From: Kiritimatiellia bacterium
GTDB taxonomy: Bacteria > Verrucomicrobiota > Kiritimatiellia > RFP12 > UBA1067
DNA length: 43,035 nucleotides
Direction: 5' to 3'
NCBI GenBank assembly: GCA_017520845.1
Contig: JAFXEU010000095.1
Location: 1 to 43,035 of the forward strand
The first letter of the stretch is position 1; each line of letters begins with the position of its first letter. Below the pieces are notes generated by a model, which had not been told where the DNA came from, made no database searches, and was given only the letters and a program-made list of their open reading frames with translations. The position numbers were made by a program, and so were the translations under genes. Positions 1 to 6,521 of the stretch are shown here, piece by piece.

Positions 1-1
1 C

Positions 2-169
2 GGTGCGGCGACGCTTGATGCGTTTAAGAACCCCGCCCTCCAGCCTCTTTCGTCCGCAACCGTCTCCGACAGCGACTTCTCTGAAGGCGACACCGCGACC
101 GCAGTGTTCCCGAAGGCTGACGGTTCTCCTGTCAACTCCTTCTTCAAGGCGAAGATCGAGGAGCGCTGA
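2..169 (+). CDS. C-terminal fragment of a repeated, probably secreted protein
   Basis: The frame is open from the left edge and ends in TGA at 167-169, giving 55 residues of a protein that starts outside the window. The tail is rich in Ser, Thr, Asp and Ala and ends in FFKAKIEER, a beta-strand-like aromatic and charged ending. A close relative of its last 39 residues is encoded on the minus strand at the right edge of the window, with codon-third-base and a few amino-acid differences, so this segment is a translated, conserved C-terminal module of a gene family. Similar C-termini close many large secreted proteins of PVC bacteria, but I cannot name a family. A sorting or Fn3/carbohydrate-binding-like terminal module is an inference. 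Confidence 0.6.
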   Translation, partial: GAATLDAFKNPALQPLSSATVSDSDFSEGDTATAVFPKADGSPVNSFFKAKIEER

Positions 170-193
170 TGAGCGGCTTGCGGGGACGCACGC
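49..193 (+). repeat. Left copy of 145-bp terminal inverted repeat (gene 3' end)
   Basis: These 145 bases match the reverse complement of 42891-43035 with seven mismatches by hand alignment (about 95%). The match runs through the end of the reading frame, the TGA, and 24 further bases after the stop, then stops abruptly at 193. Five of the seven differences change the amino acid in a conservative or semi-conservative way, and none shifts the frame. The copy extends to the right edge of the window, so the true repeat is probably longer. Confidence 0.9.
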
Positions 194-210
194 GCCCTCC
201 CGTACTCGGT

Positions 211-241
211 CAGTGAGCGGGGCGTTCGCCCGCGCTCACTG
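211..241. other. Strong GC hairpin after the partial gene
   Basis: CAGTGAGCG at 211-219 pairs with CGCTCACTG at 233-241, and four more G-C pairs close inside it around a TTC-containing loop with one bulged G. The hairpin lies 42 bases after the stop codon of the left partial gene. No T-run follows on either strand, so it is not a classical intrinsic terminator; a REP-like element or RNA 3' stabiliser is possible. The right-hand repeat copy does not carry it. Confidence 0.55.
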
Positions 242-285
242 AAAATTGAACGCTTCCGAATCAGTTTTTCACATTACTTCACTTT

Positions 286-325
286 TTCTCTGCGCTACTT
301 TGCGTCTCCGCGCCTCTGCGTCGAA
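286..325. repeat. Degenerate TGCG-rich short tandem intergenic repeat
   Basis: The stretch is built from roughly 10-base units of the form CTTTGCGTCT / CTCTGCGCTA / CTCTGCGTCG. Intergenic runs of CTTTGCGTCT-like units recur in several unrelated bacterial genomes, as I recall from cyanobacteria and PVC bacteria. Here it sits in the gene-free stretch between the partial secreted-protein gene and the envelope operon. Function unknown. Confidence 0.4.
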
Positions 326-381
326 ATCATCTCATTTTGCCATACGTGACAACCACCCTCCCGACCGATTACGATTACATC

Positions 382-585
382 ACACCCTTATCCCACTTTT
401 TTGAATTGATGCACGCAAGGCCTTCGAACCGGGGGCGATTCCGCGCAGATGTTCTTCGTGTTGGAATGAGCGCCTTCAGATGAAAAAGTCTACGACGAAA
501 AAGTGAAAATAAATTTTCATAGGGTTTTATTGGGCTTTTTTGAAAACTGGGATAAATCACTCTAGAAAAAGTGGGATAAGGGTGT
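382..585. repeat. 204-bp element with perfect 20-bp inverted ends (MITE-like)
   Basis: ACACCCTTATCCCACTTTTT at 382-401 is the exact reverse complement of 566-585. A third, diverged copy of the core (CTGGGATAAA, 547-556) lies 24 bases before the right end in the same orientation as that end, as in transposase-binding ends with internal subterminal repeats. The inside contains no convincing gene; a 61-codon open frame on the minus strand has no promoter, SD or recognisable content. No convincing target-site duplication is visible, only a possible 2-bp TC. The element ends 38 bases before the -10 box of the BamD-like gene. A non-autonomous insertion or a long regulatory inverted repeat are both possible. 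Confidence 0.5.
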
Positions 586-619
586 TCTGAAAGTCTAGAT
601 GGAAAGTTACCGCGCGGTG

Positions 620-628
620 TGATATAAT
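620..628 (+). promoter_or_regulatory. Extended -10 promoter, leaderless start
   Basis: TGA-TATAAT with the hexamer at 623-628, only six bases before the ATG at 635. With normal spacing, transcription starts at or next to the A of ATG. No SD sequence fits between. No good -35 is visible, consistent with an extended -10 promoter. Confidence 0.7.
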
Positions 629-634
629 ATCAGT

Positions 635-1663
635 ATGAATTTAAAAAGATTATTGATGTTATTCGCTCTTTGCGCAGCGGGTGCGGGGTTGTTCGCCGCG
701 ACCCCGGGACCGGGGACCCATTATGCGACGGATGCGTATCCCGGTTTCGACAGCGAATCCAACGTTTTGCCTCAAGAGCGCAAGACGCCGAGTTTTTTCT
801 GGTGGCGCAGAGCGAAGTTTGAAAATCCCCAAGAGCAGCTAGCGCTGGCCCGCGGATATGCCGAAAAGGGATCGTACGGTTCGGCGGTGAACGCCTATAA
901 TGCGCTTGTCGCCGCGTTCGCGTTTTCGCCCGAGGCCGTTACGGCCCAGGAAGAGTTGGCCGACCTCTATCTTTACAGGATGAAAGATCCAATCAGCGCT
1001 CTTGAAGAATATAAATATCTTGCTGACTTTTATTCCTCGAACTGCGATTACGATAAAGTTATGACAAAGATGTACGAGGCCGCCAAAAAAATGCGCGAGG
1101 ACGGCAAGCGTATCGTCTTTTTCAGGTTTGCGAACACCACCGACGTCAGACACGCCTTTGAAGCGGTTGTGCGTCGTGCGCCGGGTGCCGTATTCGCCCC
1201 CGAGGCGATGTATGCGATCGTTGAGCTTCGCATCGACGACGAGGAGTTCGAGGAAGCGGTCGACGTGTGCAGGACCATCAGAAACCGTTACAGCGCCTCA
1301 CCGGAATCCAAGGCAGCTCTTTACAAGGAGGCTGAATTGAGGATGCATCTTCTGAAAGAGCATGAATACAATCGTGACAGAAGTTTAAACACCGTCTCGT
1401 TTATGGCGATGGCCGCGAGAACGACAGACGATAACGACGCGAGAGAGAAGTTTTTGAAATGGCGCGACGAAGCTTCCGCGATCATTGAGAAAGAGGCGTA
1501 TGAAGCAGCGAGATTCTACGATTCGCGTACCCGAAAATTAAGAGGCGCGATCAACGCCTATGAGGGTTTTTTAAGAGATTATCCCGCCAGTCCCTACGCT
1601 CAGGCCGTCCGTGAACGTCTTGAGCAGCTTAAGTCACCGCAGTCAGTCAAGGAGTCAAAATGA
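635..1663 (+). CDS. BamD-like periplasmic TPR protein
   Basis: A 342-residue protein with an N-terminal signal peptide (basic NLKR, then a hydrophobic run to about residue 22) and tetratricopeptide-like helix pairs through the rest, for example around residues 65-120 and the C-terminal INAYEGFLRDYPASPYA segment typical of BamD/YbgF-type repeats. BamD helps fold outer-membrane beta-barrels in the BAM complex. The repeat style and the lptE-like neighbour support an envelope-assembly role. The signal peptide has a Cys at 13 but no proper lipobox (FALC), so it may be a soluble periplasmic protein rather than a BamD lipoprotein; YbgF/CpoB-like is the main alternative. The start at 635 follows the -10 box by six bases. 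Its stop overlaps the next start (ATGA). Confidence 0.65.
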   Translation: MNLKRLLMLFALCAAGAGLFAATPGPGTHYATDAYPGFDSESNVLPQERKTPSFFWWRRAKFENPQEQLALARGYAEKGSYGSAVNAYNALVAAFAFSPEAVTAQEELADLYLYRMKDPISALEEYKYLADFYSSNCDYDKVMTKMYEAAKKMREDGKRIVFFRFANTTDVRHAFEAVVRRAPGAVFAPEAMYAIVELRIDDEEFEEAVDVCRTIRNRYSASPESKAALYKEAELRMHLLKEHEYNRDRSLNTVSFMAMAARTTDDNDAREKFLKWRDEASAIIEKEAYEAARFYDSRTRKLRGAINAYEGFLRDYPASPYAQAVRERLEQLKSPQSVKESK

Positions 1664-2175
1664 GAATGTTGAAATTTTTCTTCGCATTTGCGCTCGCAGC
1701 CTTATCGTCAGGTTGCGCGACGTACAAATGGACGAGTGACGTCCCCGAGGATAAGCGTACCGTATTCGTTCCCGTATTCCGTAACGAAAGCGAGGTGACA
1801 GAACTCGGGAATGTCGTTACGCGTCAGATTCTCCGTGAATTCCAGCGTGAAGGAACTTTCAAGATTTCGACATCCTCCGATTGCGCGCTCGAGATTCAGG
1901 GCATAATAAGATCGACATCCATCGCAAGAGTGAACTCCAGCAGCCGCGATTACACCAACCGCCGCAGGGAAAGACGGTTTACGGCCGAGGCGATCGTCAG
2001 TTTCATCGATAAAAAATCCGGGAAGGTTCTTGTCGACAACCGCAAATATACGGGTCGTACGTCATTCTACGGCGATCAGGATGTCGTAACGCTCCAACGC
2101 GACGCCTCCGGCAGGATAGCCGAGGATATCGCCGGACAGATAATCGACGACGCTCTGAACTTAAAGTGGAAATAA
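1660..2175 (+). CDS. lptE: LptE-like outer-membrane lipoprotein
   Basis: A 171-residue lipoprotein: hydrophobic signal, then lipobox LSSGC with Cys19. It matches the LptE family layout, with 'VFVPVFRNES' early on, 'TRQILREFQREGTFKI' as the conserved helix, and a two-strand region 'VSFIDKKSGKVLVDNRKYTG'. LptE plugs the LptD barrel and helps deliver lipopolysaccharide to the cell surface; PVC and Bacteroidetes forms are diverged and often annotated only as 'LPS assembly lipoprotein LptE'. An AAGGAG SD at 1649-1654 precedes the ATG, which overlaps the upstream stop by four bases. This implies lipid-A type LPS, as does the O-antigen ligase-like gene further along. Confidence 0.75.
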   Translation: MRMLKFFFAFALAALSSGCATYKWTSDVPEDKRTVFVPVFRNESEVTELGNVVTRQILREFQREGTFKISTSSDCALEIQGIIRSTSIARVNSSSRDYTNRRRERRFTAEAIVSFIDKKSGKVLVDNRKYTGRTSFYGDQDVVTLQRDASGRIAEDIAGQIIDDALNLKWK

Positions 2176-2184
2176 GGAGGTATT

Positions 2185-2490
2185 ATGAACGAAGTGCGTG
2201 CAGTAATCGAGCTTAAGATAACGCCTCAGCGCGAGTGCGGTTTCGGAAAGATCGCTCAGAAGGTTTCTCAATTCGAACAGGTTGAGGCCTGTTTTCTGAT
2301 GTCCGGCGGTTATGATCTTCTCGTTTTCGTCAAAGGAGACAGTCTTCAGGATGTCGCGTCCTTTGTGGCGCAGGATCTTTCGACTATAGACGGAGTCGTT
2401 TCCACGGCGACTCACTTTATGCTTAAGACGTACAAGACCAACGGCATTTGCGAAGGTGCCGGTGACGACAGACTTGCGGTTACTCCCTGA
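2185..2490 (+). CDS. Stand-alone RAM (Lrp/AsnC ligand-binding) domain protein
   Basis: A 101-residue protein consisting of one alpha/beta RAM domain: 'VRAVIELKITPQRECGFGKIA' strand-helix, then 'VEACFLMSGGYDLLVFVKG', the hallmark G-x-x-D-hydrophobic motif of Lrp/AsnC C-terminal domains. There is no helix-turn-helix, so it cannot bind DNA alone. Such solo RAM proteins bind amino acids and oligomerise; targets are mostly unknown. The SD AAGGAGG at 2174-2180 is the strongest in the window. It lies nine bases after lptE and before a TPR gene, so the operon mixes envelope assembly with a possible amino-acid sensor. Confidence 0.8.
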   Translation: MNEVRAVIELKITPQRECGFGKIAQKVSQFEQVEACFLMSGGYDLLVFVKGDSLQDVASFVAQDLSTIDGVVSTATHFMLKTYKTNGICEGAGDDRLAVTP

Positions 2491-2494
2491 ACTT

Positions 2495-2500
2495 TATAAT
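2495..2500 (+). promoter_or_regulatory. Possible internal -10 box before the TPR gene
   Basis: TATAAT lies four bases after the RAM gene's stop codon, without the TG extension seen elsewhere. If used, the leader is about ten bases and contains an AGAGG SD at 2507-2511, six bases before the ATG at 2518. It would let the TPR gene be expressed apart from the upstream genes. Confidence 0.45.
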
Positions 2501-2517
2501 TTACGAAGAGGTTTTTT

Positions 2518-3903
2518 ATGGCGGTAGATTTAGCTCAGAAGGCTCAGAATTTCATGAATCGCGGGCGCCAGGCGCTCGAGTCGCGTAAATATGAACTTGC
2601 GGTCGATATGCTGATGGAGGCTGTCGCCGCGGCTCCGGACGTTCTGGAGGCCCGCAGACTTTTGCGCACGGCCCAGGTTCTCAATTTCCGCGCGAACGGC
2701 AAGGTCGGTTTCGGCGCCAAGCTCGGTTATATGATGGACCGCCAGAAAATCATGGGTCTCGTCAAAAAGGGCGAAGGCGAGAAGGCTATGGCCGAGGCCG
2801 AAAAGCTTCTTTGCAAGAATCCTCTCGACGGCGATAACATCGAAGCAGCCGTCAAGGCCGCCGAGGCCGCCGGCAAGCCTGATCACGCCGCAATTTCCGT
2901 CGAGGCCGCTTATGAAGGCGGAAACAAGGATCCTGAGCTTCTTATGCGCGTGGCGACCTATTATCAGATGTCGAAGAACTGGGTGAAGGCCCGTGACGCG
3001 TACAGAAAACTTTCCGAGATTAAGCCCGGCGATCAGCAGATCGTACAGCTTCTCAAAAACTGCGAAGCCCAGGCGACGATGAATTCGGGATGGGTGGAAA
3101 CCGCAGGAAAGAAGGGCGGGTTCCAGAATCTTATCGCGAACAAGGAGCAGGCCAAGAAACTCGATCAGGCCAACAAGGCCGTGGTGACCGGTGACGACGC
3201 CGAAGCGCTCATCGCCGAAAAGATCGCCCAGATCGCGAACGAGCCGAAGAATATGAACTTCCGTCGCGCGCTCGCCCGACTTTACATCCAGAGCAAGCGT
3301 TTTGAGGAGGCGATCAACTGTCTTCAGGAAGCGCTTGAAGTTTCAGGCTCTATGGATCCCGAACTCGACCGTATGCTTTCTCAGACCCAGATCCAGTACT
3401 ATGATCAGCTTATCGAACAGTATCGCGCCGCCGGTGACGAGAATTCAGTTATCGAGCTGATGAACGAGAAGAACCAGTTCGTGTTCGACGATCTCGCTTC
3501 GCGCGTAGAACGTTATCCGAACGATCTTCATCTGCGTTATGAGCTCGGCGTTCTTTATTACCAGAACGAATATTACGACGAGGCTCTTGAACATCTTCAG
3601 CTCGCTCAGCGCAGCCCCAAGGACCGTCTCTGGGCGCTTTATTATCTGGCCATGTGCTTTATGATGAAGGGCCAGTCAGATATGGCGGTGATGCAGCTTG
3701 AAACTGCGCGCGACGCGATCCCGACGATGGACGATCTTAAGAAGAACGTGGTCTATCAGCTCGGTCTGTGCGCTGAAAACGCGGGAGACCTCGAGAAAGC
3801 GTATCAGTACTACAAGGACGTATACTCTACGGACGTCGGCTTTGCCGATCTTTCCGACAGGATGCTTGCGGTTTCCCAGGCTCTCAAAGCTCAGCAGGGT
3901 TGA
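2518..3903 (+). CDS. Cytoplasmic TPR repeat protein
   Basis: A 461-residue protein with no signal peptide, made of tetratricopeptide helix pairs: a first block at about residues 7-60, a second around 130-175, and a clear C-terminal block at about 335-445 containing 'LRYELGVLYYQNEYYDEAL' and 'NVVYQLGLCAENAGDLEKAYQYY'. A middle segment rich in Lys, Glu and Ala (about 190-240) links the two halves. TPR proteins act as scaffolds; the partner cannot be read from the sequence. It ends the envelope operon and is followed by an intrinsic terminator. The codons favour C/G-ending forms such as CTC, AAG and GCC, hinting at good expression. Confidence 0.8.
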   Translation: MAVDLAQKAQNFMNRGRQALESRKYELAVDMLMEAVAAAPDVLEARRLLRTAQVLNFRANGKVGFGAKLGYMMDRQKIMGLVKKGEGEKAMAEAEKLLCKNPLDGDNIEAAVKAAEAAGKPDHAAISVEAAYEGGNKDPELLMRVATYYQMSKNWVKARDAYRKLSEIKPGDQQIVQLLKNCEAQATMNSGWVETAGKKGGFQNLIANKEQAKKLDQANKAVVTGDDAEALIAEKIAQIANEPKNMNFRRALARLYIQSKRFEEAINCLQEALEVSGSMDPELDRMLSQTQIQYYDQLIEQYRAAGDENSVIELMNEKNQFVFDDLASRVERYPNDLHLRYELGVLYYQNEYYDEALEHLQLAQRSPKDRLWALYYLAMCFMMKGQSDMAVMQLETARDAIPTMDDLKKNVVYQLGLCAENAGDLEKAYQYYKDVYSTDVGFADLSDRMLAVSQALKAQQG

Positions 3904-3923
3904 TGAGAGAGGAGTTTGAAACA

Positions 3924-3949
3924 AAAAAAGAGGCGAAAGCCTCTTTTTT
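3924..3949. terminator. Bidirectional intrinsic terminator
   Basis: AAAAAAGAGGC at 3924-3934 pairs with GCCTCTTTTTT at 3939-3949 around a GAAA tetraloop. The T-run serves the TPR gene on the + strand, and the A-run gives a T-run on the minus strand just after tRNA-Glu. One hairpin therefore closes two convergent transcription units. Confidence 0.92.
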
Positions 3950-3951
3950 AA

Positions 3952-4026
3952 TGGCAGCCCCAAGGAGAGTCGAACTCCTCTACCAAGCATGAAAAGCTTG
4001 TGTCCTAGCCGATAGACGATGGGGCC
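3952..4026 (-). tRNA. tRNA-Glu (anticodon UUC)
   Basis: Read on the minus strand, 75 bases fold into a full cloverleaf: acceptor GGCCCCA/TGGGGCT, anticodon stem CAAGC/GCTTG with loop TTTTCAT and anticodon TTC, T arm AGGAG-TTCGACT-CTCCT, discriminator G and an encoded CCA. The first acceptor pair is a G-U wobble. It has its own promoter and shares a terminator with the converging TPR gene. Confidence 0.96.
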
Positions 4027-4043
4027 GTAATCAACTAAAAGAT

Positions 4044-4073
4044 AGTATATCAAAATTCCGACTGGGATTGCAA
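4044..4073 (-). promoter_or_regulatory. tRNA-Glu promoter
   Basis: On the minus strand: -35 TTGCAA (4068-4073), an 18-base spacer ending in TGA, then -10 TATACT (4044-4049). The expected start lies about ten bases before the mature tRNA 5' end at 4026. This is one of the few promoters here with a fair -35. Confidence 0.75.
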
Positions 4074-4086
4074 TAGGAAATTTTAG

Positions 4087-5199
4087 ATGACCGAAAAAGA
4101 AGCTTATATCGCCTTTAACCTGACTGAAGGAGTCGGTTCGGTTAAGCTTTCAAGGCTCGTTAATGAGTACGGTTCGGTCGCTTCGGCATGGGAGAATTAC
4201 CCGCACAAGGTTGGTCGAAATTCCGGTGCGGCTGACTGGAAACGCGAGTTGAAGCTCGCTTCGAAATACAAGGTTGAAATTTTAACTCCCGCTGACGAAG
4301 ATTATCCCGCGGTTTTCAGAGATATGCGCGCCCATCCTCTCGCGTTGTACGTCAAGGGAGACGTTAAGGCGCTTTCCCGACCTGCGATCGCAATGGTCGG
4401 TACGCGCCGTTCGACGGAGTACGGTCGCAGCGAGGCGTCAAAACTTTCCTTCGATCTTGCCTCAAACGGTTGGGTTGTGATTTCAGGTCTCGCTCTCGGT
4501 ATCGACGCCTCGGCCCATCGCGGTGCGCTTGACGCTTCCGGCGTGACAGTCGGCGTTCTCGGTTCGGCTCTCGATATGTTCTATCCGGAGGAAAACCGCG
4601 TCCTCGCGCGCGAGATGATCGAGAAAGGCGGCGCGGTCGTAAGCGAATTTCCTTTCGGACGCGGCGCCGACGAGCATACATTTCCCCAACGCAACAGAGT
4701 TGTCGCCGCTCTCGCCAGGGGAGTGATCGCGATCGAAGCTCCTCTTAAAAGCGGAACCTTGATTACGACGTCGCTCGCGGCTGAACTCGGGCGGACTGTC
4801 ATGGCGCTTCCCGGGCGTGTCGACAGCCGCGCCTCGGCAGGGTGTCTTAAGCTTATCCGCGACGGCGCGAGACTCATTCGCAACGCCCGCGACGTCGAAG
4901 AGGAGATGGGTGATCTCTTCGGACGCAGCGCACTGGACGCCGAAGACGCTCCGCCGTCCGGCGAAAAGCGAAAAACGGAAAAGAAAAACAACGCCGGGCT
5001 TTTCGCCCATGCGCCTTTCAACGTCGAAGAGTCGATTATAATGCGAAATCTCGGAGAGGAGCCGGTTTCGGTGGATGTTTTGGCCGCGAAAACGGGTTTC
5101 GACGCCGCGAAGATAAATTCCCTCACTATGTCGCTGAGGCTCAAGGGACGCATCAGATTTTTCCCCGGCAACAGAGTCGCGTTGCCGAGAAGTGAATGA
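4087..5199 (+). CDS. dprA: DNA-processing protein DprA
   Basis: A 370-residue DprA/Smf. The N-terminal SAM-like helices are followed by the Rossmann core with VGTRR at 104-108, SGLALGID at 133-140, FPQRNR at 199-204, KSGTL at 221-225 and LPG near 241, all family hallmarks. A C-terminal winged-helix (DprA_WH) domain lies at about 310-365. DprA binds incoming single-stranded DNA and loads RecA during natural transformation. No other competence genes are in the window. A weak AGGA lies ahead of the ATG, and the short divergent region to the tRNA-Glu gene probably holds its promoter, which I cannot place with confidence. Confidence 0.95.
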   Translation: MTEKEAYIAFNLTEGVGSVKLSRLVNEYGSVASAWENYPHKVGRNSGAADWKRELKLASKYKVEILTPADEDYPAVFRDMRAHPLALYVKGDVKALSRPAIAMVGTRRSTEYGRSEASKLSFDLASNGWVVISGLALGIDASAHRGALDASGVTVGVLGSALDMFYPEENRVLAREMIEKGGAVVSEFPFGRGADEHTFPQRNRVVAALARGVIAIEAPLKSGTLITTSLAAELGRTVMALPGRVDSRASAGCLKLIRDGARLIRNARDVEEEMGDLFGRSALDAEDAPPSGEKRKTEKKNNAGLFAHAPFNVEESIIMRNLGEEPVSVDVLAAKTGFDAAKINSLTMSLRLKGRIRFFPGNRVALPRSE

Positions 5200-5210
5200 C
5201 TACCGAACAG

Positions 5211-5216
5211 GATAAT
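5211..5216 (+). promoter_or_regulatory. Possible -10 box (GATAAT), leaderless spacing
   Basis: GATAAT ends eight bases before the ATG at 5225, with no SD sequence between. It lacks the TG extension, so it is a weaker member of the leaderless promoter set. Confidence 0.4.
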
Positions 5217-5224
5217 ATTTGATT

Positions 5225-6505
5225 ATGAACAATTCCGGCCGTTTTAATTTTTTCTCTGTGATGCTTGTCGTCGCGTCGCTTTCATCTCTTCAGAACGAGG
5301 AGTCCGCTAAATGGAAGGAGGTCGCGGACGCGATGGTCCGCGAATCTCCCCGCGACACCGTTTCCTGCATGGTAAAAGATTCCGTAGATTCTCTCGAGAC
5401 GTTTGAGGCTCTGCGCAAGCATAAGCCGCGTTACGTCGCTTTCGTCGTCCGTCCCGAAGAGTTGAACGACAAGATGATCAAACGTCTTAAGAGGATGATA
5501 TGCCAAATCGACTCGGATCCGTACGAGGATGCGATATGGGGTATCGTTACAGGACCCACGGCGAAAGACGCGATGCGCGTCGCAACGTCTAAAGAACCGC
5601 GGAAGATCTTATCGGTTCTCGCCACGACCGGCGTCGGTAAGGATATCGTAAAAGGGCCGGTTACCGTAATTTCCGACGCGAATCCTCCGGGAGAGTGGTG
5701 GACTAAAGATCCGTCCGGAAGAATCGTTAAAAACAAGACGGACGGAGATACTTCCCACGTTTTCGTCGAGGCGTGGCTCAAGAGCGACCCCCAGCTTCTG
5801 GTCACGAGTTCCCATGCCAGCGAACGCAATCTCGAAATGCCGTTTTCGCGCGGCAACATCGTCGCATACAACGGCAGATTCGGCGCGGTTAAAAATCTAC
5901 AGATGATTGATTATTCCACGGGACAGGCCAAAGTAAAGAAAATAGACGGAGCGTCCGTCACGCCGTTGGCGGAACCTCAAAAGGAGAAGGTGTGGATTGC
6001 GGCCGGAAACTGCCTTATCGCCAATCACAAGCCGGGTGACGATATGATAATGACGGCCCTCGGTTTCGGCAGGGTTAATCAGTTCGTGGGCTACATAAAG
6101 ACGACATGGTACGGTGAAATCGGCTGGAATACATGGCGTTATTTCGGAAGTTATAAATATCCACTCAACGAGAGCTGGTATGCGGCCAATCAGCTTCTTA
6201 TAAAGAAGCTTGAATCGAAAATGGCGCTGCAGCCGCGTGACAGAGCCGGGCTTCTGTGGGATTTCGACGGCACGGTTTTTTACGGTAATCCCCGCCGTGC
6301 GATTTCACTTGAAGGCGATGGACCGGCGGCAGCTTCAAAGAAGGGCGAGCTCCCGCTTCTAATCGTTTTCCCGGAAGCCAAACCCGGCCGTAGACTCGTA
6401 TCCGCGCCTAAAGGGTTCAAGATTTTCGTCGCCGACGATTTCGCGTTGGTAGAAGAGTGGCCGGAACTTAAATCCGGCTGGAAAAAGACATTGAAATTTG
6501 ACTGA
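5225..6505 (+). CDS. Secreted C25-like (clan CD) cysteine peptidase homologue
   Basis: From ATG 5225 the product has 426 residues: a weak signal peptide (hydrophobic about 9-22), then an alpha/beta fold. 'DPYEDAIWGIVTG' at about 98-110, 'VTSSHASE' with His197 and 'AAGNCLIAN' with Cys263 are spaced like the catalytic His and Cys of clan CD peptidases, where each sits after a hydrophobic strand. 'TWYGEIGW' (294-301) and 'GLLWDFDGTVFYG' near the C-terminus resemble uncharacterised gingipain-related proteins of PVC bacteria. Substrate and activity are unknown. There is no obvious C-terminal sorting domain. A TTG two codons upstream (5219) is possible but lies closer to the -10 box. It sits between dprA and manC. 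Confidence 0.55.
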   Translation: MNNSGRFNFFSVMLVVASLSSLQNEESAKWKEVADAMVRESPRDTVSCMVKDSVDSLETFEALRKHKPRYVAFVVRPEELNDKMIKRLKRMICQIDSDPYEDAIWGIVTGPTAKDAMRVATSKEPRKILSVLATTGVGKDIVKGPVTVISDANPPGEWWTKDPSGRIVKNKTDGDTSHVFVEAWLKSDPQLLVTSSHASERNLEMPFSRGNIVAYNGRFGAVKNLQMIDYSTGQAKVKKIDGASVTPLAEPQKEKVWIAAGNCLIANHKPGDDMIMTALGFGRVNQFVGYIKTTWYGEIGWNTWRYFGSYKYPLNESWYAANQLLIKKLESKMALQPRDRAGLLWDFDGTVFYGNPRRAISLEGDGPAAASKKGELPLLIVFPEAKPGRRLVSAPKGFKIFVADDFALVEEWPELKSGWKKTLKFD

Positions 6506-6521
6506 TTGAGGTAGACTGAGA

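Noticed and set aside
211..241. Intrinsic terminator for the left partial gene
   Set aside because: The stem is strong but no T-run follows, so I list it only as a hairpin.
3..242. 79-codon + strand frame at the left edge
   Set aside because: It is the out-of-frame shadow of the conserved C-terminal fragment; the other frame is the one preserved between the two terminal copies.
375..560. 61-codon minus-strand frame in the gene-free stretch
   Set aside because: It spans an inverted-repeat end, has no SD or promoter, and no recognisable content.
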